From the NCBI GenBank assembly GCA_015179025.1, contig WHUX01000215.1:25735-89734 (forward strand): DNA of 64,000 bases, in the 5' to 3' direction. Both the position numbers and the translations under genes were made by a program. Under the pieces are notes generated by a model that did no database searches, was not told the origin of the DNA, and saw nothing but the letters and a program-made list of their open reading frames with translations. The stretch comes from Terfezia claveryi (taxonomy: Eukaryota > Ascomycota > Pezizomycetes > Pezizales > Pezizaceae). Shown piece by piece: positions 58,823-64,000 of the stretch. Each line of letters starts with the position of its first letter. The first letter of the stretch is position 1.

Positions 58823-61107
58823 CCATACTTCACGGGGATGCCGATCATCACGGGGATGCCGATCAGCCACAGGCCGATCAGTGGCGCAGCATTGCGGGGT
58901 AATTCCGAGGCTACAACAACATCAGTTCGCGACGGATTTCAATACCAGCGGTAACATTAGAATCAGCAGTCCTTGCAGCATCAACTCCGAGGGATCCTAC
59001 ACATTTTAGGGTATCTAAGACATAGTTTGAGCGCTGGGAAAAAATTGTCCGGTATTTATCTACTCTTTATATGAGGTTTAGAAAACCGACCAAGTGGAAT
59101 GTATAAGCTAATGTGGGACCAGTGCAAGCCGGGAACGAGCAATGGGAAGGCTAAAGCAACGCAAGCAAGTTTCAGAGGCTCAACGAGAGCTGCACATTCG
59201 GCGCGCAATTTTGGCATTTGAACAGAGAAAATACACATCAATCCGGAAGACAGCAGCAGCCTTTGGACTTCCCTATGCTACATTACATGGGCGGTTAAAT
59301 GGTGCAGAATCCCGTGTAAAGGGGCATGTTGTACAACAGTTGTGTACACCAGCAGAAGAGAAGGCAATTATACGATGGATTTTAAAATTAGAGGAGTGGG
59401 GATTCCCTCCTCGAATTTTACATGTGAAGGAGGGTGTTGCCTTATTAAAAGGTACCGAGTGGAATGAAAAATCTGCAGTAGGGAAAAATTGGATTACTCG
59501 CTTTCTGGATCGTCACCCCTTTCTTGTTTCAAAGCTCAGCAGCCAGTTTGACAAAAAAAGAATCAAGGCTAGCAATCCTGAAATTATCCGAGATCACTTC
59601 AATAAGCTTTTACAGCTTAAGCGGCTTTACCAAATCACCGATGCTACAACCTACAATATGGATGAGAAGGGATTTAGGCAAGGGATTTCAGATCGAGCTA
59701 AGGTTATTTGCTTAAGACGTGGTCGAGGTATGACTGGTAAACTAGCAACAGATGGAAATCGAGAGATGATTACAGTGGTAGAAGCAATATCTGGAGAAGG
59801 CATTGTACTACCTCCTTTAATTATATATAAAGGTGCAGGACATTATATGGGCTGGTATCAATCTTTGAAAAATCCGGAAGTGGATTGTGATGGCTGGAAG
59901 TTTACTTACTCGAAAAAAGGTTGGACTAGTCATATGTTGGGGATGGAATGGATTAAACATTTTCATGAGGTAACAAAAGAAATAGTGATGGGTGGAGAAT
60001 GGAGACTGCTAATCGTGGATGGTCATGGATCTCATATTACAGTTGAGTTTGTTGAATTCTGCCTTAGTGTTAACATCATTGCCTACTGTTTACCAGCACA
60101 CTCTACTCATCTACTTCAACCACTCGATGTCGGATTATTTTCACCACTACAGAAAGCTTATGGGGTACAGGTTGATCGTCTTGTTCGGTTTGGGAATGTG
60201 GCAGTCACCAAAGGCAACTTTCTTCCTATGCTTATAATAGCACGAACTACAACATATACTAAGAAGAATATCCTCAGTGCATGGCGAGGAGCAGGTCTCA
60301 TTCCATTTAATTCAAGACATGTCTTAGACAAGTTAACGCATGGACAAGCTCTGCCAAGAGCCCGTGCACCTGCCCCACCATCAGAACCCCCTACACCTCG
60401 TAATACAGCCGAGCTTCATCGACGAGTAAGACAGGCTACTCTTCGACTAAAATCCAAAGAAGCGGACCTTGATCGTGCAGATTTGGCAGACTTAATTCAG
60501 CAACTTGAGAAGTTTGGTATTGCTGCAGATAAGGACCGGGAGCTAGAGCGGAGAACACTACAGCAGTGGCAAGAGGCACAGAAGCTTGAAGCTAAAGTTG
60601 ATCGGAGGGAGCTAGGAAGGTCTCATGGTCGGGTTATGGATGGAAAGACCCTCAAGGAGTTATATATTGAACGAGAGGCAATGGAAGCAAAAAAGAAGAA
60701 ACGGCTGCAGAAGTCCTCTAAACAGCTCGGCAAACCTCTACAACCCAGCCCCCATCCCTTCCGCAAGAAATCTGGAAAACGTAAGGCAGTTTCATTTGTC
60801 ACTATTTGTTCATCGGATGGGGAAGAGAGTATCAGTGGGGAAGAGCTTGATGAATGGGACAGTGATTTGGAAACTATTTCTATTACCTCGTCTAGTTCTA
60901 TTTTATCTACTATTACACTCGCTACACCTGCTACAGGGCTCCCAGCTGGGTCAGAACGGCCTCAGACACCCCCCTCCCCTACCCCAGGGCCCTCCCTGAC
61001 CTCCCATATTTCTTCTAAGGTCTATGTAACTAGATCTCGTATGTCCGGTAGATAGCCGAAAAATTGATCGGTTTCCCAGTGATGATCGGCATCCCCGTGA
61101 AGTATGG
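58823..61107. mobile_element. Complete pogo-like DNA transposon with TIRs and TA duplication
   Basis: Both ends read inward CCATACTTCACGGGGATGCC and GATCATCAC. TA flanks it at 58821-58822 and 61108-61109. The flanks belong to one LINE: the uninterrupted plus-strand copy at 47047-47060 shows the empty site. A second CACGGGGATGCCGATCA copy just inside the left end makes a tandem TIR. The length is 2285 bp and it encodes one intact transposase. Confidence 0.9.
59142..61055 (+). CDS. pogo/Fot1-like transposase, 637 aa, intact
   Basis: A single uninterrupted ORF filling the element. Residues 1-60 form a Psq-type helix-turn-helix (IRKTAAAFGLPYATLHGRLN). Residues 65-140 form a CENP-B-like DNA-binding region ending in GKNWITRFLDRHP. 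The DDE domain has D174 (YNMDEKGF), D293 (LLIVDGHGSH) and D329 (THLLQPLDVG), spaced as DD35D between the last two. The tail is rich in Arg, Lys, Glu and Ser, with a coiled-coil-like RADLADLIQQLEKFG. Family knowledge: these enzymes cut the TIRs and insert at TA. No disabling change is visible, so this copy could be active. It is flanked by matching TIRs at a sensible distance. Confidence 0.93.
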   Translation: MGRLKQRKQVSEAQRELHIRRAILAFEQRKYTSIRKTAAAFGLPYATLHGRLNGAESRVKGHVVQQLCTPAEEKAIIRWILKLEEWGFPPRILHVKEGVALLKGTEWNEKSAVGKNWITRFLDRHPFLVSKLSSQFDKKRIKASNPEIIRDHFNKLLQLKRLYQITDATTYNMDEKGFRQGISDRAKVICLRRGRGMTGKLATDGNREMITVVEAISGEGIVLPPLIIYKGAGHYMGWYQSLKNPEVDCDGWKFTYSKKGWTSHMLGMEWIKHFHEVTKEIVMGGEWRLLIVDGHGSHITVEFVEFCLSVNIIAYCLPAHSTHLLQPLDVGLFSPLQKAYGVQVDRLVRFGNVAVTKGNFLPMLIIARTTTYTKKNILSAWRGAGLIPFNSRHVLDKLTHGQALPRARAPAPPSEPPTPRNTAELHRRVRQATLRLKSKEADLDRADLADLIQQLEKFGIAADKDRELERRTLQQWQEAQKLEAKVDRRELGRSHGRVMDGKTLKELYIEREAMEAKKKKRLQKSSKQLGKPLQPSPHPFRKKSGKRKAVSFVTICSSDGEESISGEELDEWDSDLETISITSSSSILSTITLATPATGLPAGSERPQTPPSPTPGPSLTSHISSKVYVTRSRMSGR

Positions 61108-61389
61108 TACATACTCGATGTATGTTGTATATATCATACTCGTGCTTTTTATCTCTGCATAGGACAAGATTTCCCTGTCTTAACATATGAGGGACTTGTA
61201 CATTCCTTTTTTAAGGTAGCTACCATGTGAATTAGGGCTTTATTTGAGGTGTTTGGGGGATGTGTAATAGTGATCTCTCTTTCAGTTGGGTAAGATTTGA
61301 ATCCTTCTACTTTGACTGCTTTGATCTTGCCTTGGACTACTCTGTCTACCTTAGTGTTGAAGCAGCAGATAAAGCTATCTGTCCATGCA

Positions 61390-61890
61390 TGTAACGAGGG
61401 CTCCGGGGACAAGGCGACCAAGGGGTACGCCGGGGTGAGGACAGGGACGAGGTAACACACACGTAGGAACGCTACGTGTGTGATCAGGGGAAAGGCTAGA
61501 GGCAAGGGCAAGAGGCAAGAGGGGCAGAGGGCAAGGAGCACGAGACACGCGGAGGCAGTTGCCGCGTGTGTCGGAGGGGGGGCAGCTGTGCTGCAGAGTT
61601 ATTCACGGGACAAGGCAAGACGAGGGGGTGTACAAGGGAGGTACACCTTCGCGGAGAGACAAGGTCCTGTACTAGGTATACAAGACGTTGGATGGGGATC
61701 CAATGAGAGGGCGGAGAGAGCAAGCTATATATACAGGCTTCCTTCCTGGCCAAGGCCACCGGAAGGAATAAGGTTCCCGAGACCCCTTATCTCGGGAACA
61801 GAGATAACAACGATATCAATCAACAATAACGAGAGTCGGACGGAATCCCGTCCGACTCTCAAACCTGGCTAAGAAAGGACGGTTGTGACA
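61390..61890 (-). mobile_element. 3' LTR of a Gypsy-type retrotransposon
   Basis: On the minus strand it runs TGTCACAACC...CTCGTTACA, TG to CA, 501 bp. A TATATATA box lies at about 61726-61733. The likely target duplication is TGCAT (61385-61389), but the partner LTR is outside the window. The following 61891-61910 sequence reads on minus GAGCCTAAAGGGGGGATAG, a polypurine tract that primes plus-strand synthesis. Confidence 0.85.
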
Positions 61891-62107
61891 CTATCCCCCC
61901 TTTAGGCTCGGAGCTCCAGCGACTAGGAGGCCTGGGCACGATAACCGGCAAAATCAACACAGGAAACAACAACAACAACAAGGTAAGGACAAAAACCCCA
62001 ACTCCGAACAACAAGAACATAGACAACAACAAGAATGCAAAGTCACGACCTCAGTCGACTGGGCGAGGCTTCCTGGAGTATCGCTGGTGGAACAGGGTAA
62101 CCAAATC

Positions 62108-63799
62108 CTACGCATTCTCCAAGTCCTCTGCGGGTTGCCAAGTGGCCTCCTCGTCCCCTAACCACTTGACCTTATACTGAACTTGTCCATAGTGTTTCCT
62201 TGAGTCCAGTACCTCCTCAACCTCCCACTCCTCTTCACCTGCAATCACTACTGGAGGAGGTGGGGGGTGCTTTTGCCCGGGAAGGGGATCGTCGGTGGCT
62301 GGCTCGATCTCCGAGACATGAATGACCGGATGGCACTTGATATCCTTGTGAAATCTCAGCCGGTAAGCATGAGTGCCCACAGCTGCTAACACCTCATAGG
62401 GGCCTAGGAACTTGTGATCCAACTTACGAGAGGGTCGTTCTGTCCGGAAGTGTCTGCTAGAGAGCCATACCTTGTCTCCTGGTTGGTATTTGGGGCCCGG
62501 TAACCTAGACCCGTTGGCGTATTCTGCTTGCCTGAACTGAGCATAACCCAACTCAGTCTTCAGGGTAGAGTGGAGTTCAGATATCTGCGTGGCGAACTCC
62601 TTGGCTGGGGCATTCTCCCTGGCCTTGCGCAGAGGTGCTAGGGAGTCTACGAACCGAGGGTGCCAGCCATAATTGGCTAGGAATGGGGACGTTTTCAGCG
62701 ACTCGGAGAACTGGTTGTTGGCGGCAAATTCGCAGGTTGCTAGCAACGAAACCCAGTTGTTCTGCTGGTAGCTGACGAAGGCCCGCAGATACTGTTCCAT
62801 AATCGCATTCATCCTTTCCGATTGGCCGTCCGTCTGGGGGTGGTAAGCTGTTGACAGACGAACTTTGATCCCCAGAAGTTCGCAGAAGGCTTGCCAGAAT
62901 TCTGAGGTAAACTGAGGGCCACGGTCGGACACGATCGATTCAGGGAGGCCATGGTATCGGAATACATTATTGAGGTAGAGGTTGGCTAACTCCGGAGCGG
63001 AGCAGGTATCCCAGCAGGGTATAACATGCCTCATCTTCGTCAACCGATCCACCACCATCAGGATGGCATTGAATCCCGAGTCCTTCGGCAACCCAGTTAC
63101 AAAGTCCATGGTCAGGTGTTGCCAGGGCCGATCCGGGATCTCCAGGGGCTTCAAGGTTCCGTAGGGGGCATGACGAGTGGGTTTTGCACGCTTGCAGATA
63201 TGGCAGTTCCGTATGTACTGTTCTACCTCCTTTCGCTGGTCGATCCATGTGTATTGTCTAGCTAGTAGTTCTAACGTCTTAGCCACTCCAGGGTGACCTG
63301 CAGCCAGGGTATCATGGTGTTCCTTGATCAGCTGCATCCGCAGCTCCCCTTCAGGTATATAGAGCCGATCTAGGTGGTATAGGAGACCGTCCTGAGTGGT
63401 GCACTTGGCTAGGGAAATCTTGGTATGACGGCGCTGTCCAGACTCCACTGCGGTAATTATATCCTTAACCAGGTCGTCCTCCGTATATGCCCGTCGTATC
63501 CGCAGAAGGAGATCTGCTCCGGGGTTCGCTTCAGCTTCAGCATCAGCATCAACATCAGCATCAGCATCAGTATCAGCATCAGCATCAGCATCAGCATCAG
63601 CATCAGCATCAGCATCAGCATCAGCATCAACATCAGCATCAGCCTCAGCTTCCACATCAGCCTCAGCCTCAGCTTCAGCTTCCGCAAGGGTATTGGCCGC
63701 CAGGTCGAGATTTTCGGGTTTCAGTACCACCTGATTCTGGTACTTCAGCCTTTCATCCCCCCCTTTAGGGAGATCTCCTGATCTCCTGGTCCAGTGCAT
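62108..63799 (-). CDS. Gypsy Pol C-terminal part: integrase with chromodomain
   Basis: On minus the ORF holds a linker with an expanded Ala-Asp repeat (about residues 36-95), then an HHCC zinc domain ([12 protein letters not shown]...NCHICKRAK), a DDE integrase core ([36 protein letters not shown]), a GPY-like segment ([10 protein letters not shown]) and a C-terminal chromodomain ([20 protein letters not shown] with [11 protein letters not shown]). Chromodomain integrases of Gypsy elements target heterochromatin in other species. The natural reading frame continues from RNase H, but a single-base shift at about 63790 separates them. The listed ATG is only the first in this frame and not a real start. 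The element continues past the window edge. Confidence 0.85.
   Translation of the reverse strand: MHWTRRSGDLPKGGDERLKYQNQVVLKPENLDLAANTLAEAEAEAEADVEAEADADVDADADADADADADADADADTDADADVDADAEAEANPGADLLLRIRRAYTEDDLVKDIITAVESGQRRHTKISLAKCTTQDGLLYHLDRLYIPEGELRMQLIKEHHDTLAAGHPGVAKTLELLARQYTWIDQRKEVEQYIRNCHICKRAKPTRHAPYGTLKPLEIPDRPWQHLTMDFVTGLPKDSGFNAILMVVDRLTKMRHVIPCWDTCSAPELANLYLNNVFRYHGLPESIVSDRGPQFTSEFWQAFCELLGIKVRLSTAYHPQTDGQSERMNAIMEQYLRAFVSYQQNNWVSLLATCEFAANNQFSESLKTSPFLANYGWHPRFVDSLAPLRKARENAPAKEFATQISELHSTLKTELGYAQFRQAEYANGSRLPGPKYQPGDKVWLSSRHFRTERPSRKLDHKFLGPYEVLAAVGTHAYRLRFHKDIKCHPVIHVSEIEPATDDPLPGQKHPPPPPVVIAGEEEWEVEEVLDSRKHYGQVQYKVKWLGDEEATWQPAEDLENA
63526..63690. repeat. Hexanucleotide microsatellite (GATGCT on minus) inside Gypsy pol
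   Basis: About 27 units with a few variants encode an Ala-Asp alternating chain on minus. The other frames give Ser-Ile and Gln-His chance ORFs. It lies in the linker between RNase H and integrase, where length variation is probably tolerated. Confidence 0.85.
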
Positions 63800-64000
63800 C
63801 CGGCTTACCCCTAGCCTTTCCCGGCCGATACCTTATCTTGAAGTTAAACCGAGAGAGGAATTCCGACCACCTAGCCTGTCGGCGATTTAGCAATTTGGTG
63901 GTTGTGAAGTACTCTAGGTTCTTATGGTCAGAGAGGACCTCGATAACCCCCTTTGCCGATTCCAGGTGTGGTCTCCATTCCTCGAATGCTCGCACAATGG
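63765..64000 (-). pseudogene. Gypsy RNase H end (partial, frameshifted from integrase)
   Basis: Encodes [40 protein letters not shown] and GKPDAL, the C-terminal half of a Gypsy RNase H. In a conserved Pol the frame would read [16 protein letters not shown]; here an extra base (the doubled C of TGGTCCAG near 63790 on plus) shifts it. The 5' part lies beyond the window. Confidence 0.8.

Larger units (their letters stand above)
52943..61389 (-). mobile_element. Long degenerate Tad1-like LINE with a nested pogo-like transposon
   Basis: On the minus strand the order is: 5' region (61389-61110 and 58820-57850), gag-like block (57832-57560), endonuclease (about 57060-56390), reverse transcriptase (about 55790-54600), RNase H and zinc-knuckle (about 54130-53317), 3' UTR, conserved tail and a 30-A tail (T at 52943-52972). 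The pogo-like element 58823-61107 interrupts the 5' region. Stops and frameshifts are frequent, and transitions of CpA-to-TpA type against the copy at 47-48 kb suggest RIP. The gag-EN-RT-RH order is as in the Tad1 clade; that assignment is inferred by motif reading. Confidence 0.8.

Noticed and set aside
63425..63781. Ser-Ile and Gln-His repeat ORFs on the plus strand
   Set aside because: Shadows of the hexanucleotide repeat in Gypsy pol.

Overview
The window is eukaryotic and looks like a repeat-rich filamentous ascomycete (Pezizomycotina). The evidence is short introns of 57-96 bases with GT...CTAAY...AG signals, a Ssp1/CaMKK-type kinase, a FunK1-type fungal kinase, a CSC1/Phm7-type channel relic, Tad1-like LINEs, pogo/Fot1-like DNA transposons, a chromodomain Gypsy element, and RIP-like C-to-T decay. 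A truffle-like Pezizomycete would fit, but the sequence alone cannot settle this.

Layout. 1-2.6 kb: a TIR element (291-1254) in otherwise empty DNA. 2.6-7.4 kb: a large two-exon protein kinase gene on the minus strand. 7.4-21.9 kb: mostly non-coding DNA with a decayed RecQ-like helicase (about 15 kb) and a DNA transposon nested in another inverted-repeat element (18.9-20.8 kb). 21.9-23.8 kb: a three-exon RING-finger gene. 24.2-30 kb: a second copy of the first TIR element, a pogo-family MITE carrying a transposase fragment, and 5'-truncated LINEs. 30.7-32.5 kb: a 587-aa orphan gene. 33-37 kb: LINE tails, a broken CSC1-like channel gene and a 232-aa hypothetical protein. 37.7-40.0 kb: a FunK1-like kinase gene with one intron. 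40-43 kb: MITE and LINE insertions.

44.1-64 kb is a nested transposon cluster. A degenerate pogo-like transposon is split in two (44094-44952 and 52290-52787). The interruptions are a LINE complex with a perfect 13-bp target duplication (44953-51114) and, right beside it, a solo LTR with a 5-bp duplication (51134-52289). Further LINEs sit inside these. Next comes a long minus-strand LINE (gag-like, endonuclease, reverse transcriptase, RNase H; 52943-61389), broken by a structurally complete pogo-like transposon with an open 637-aa DD35D transposase (58823-61107). The window ends in a Gypsy element (3' LTR 61390-61890, PPT, integrase plus chromodomain, RNase H) that runs off the right edge.

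The most unusual signal is a 15-bp word, GTGCCAACCAGACTA, found at several unrelated sites. Two copies are flanked by perfect short direct repeats and a third by an imperfect one. Longer versions share the right end. It looks like insertions of a retroelement that keep only its 3' terminus. The resident LINE family makes comparable insertions of 36 and 64 bp with clean target duplications.
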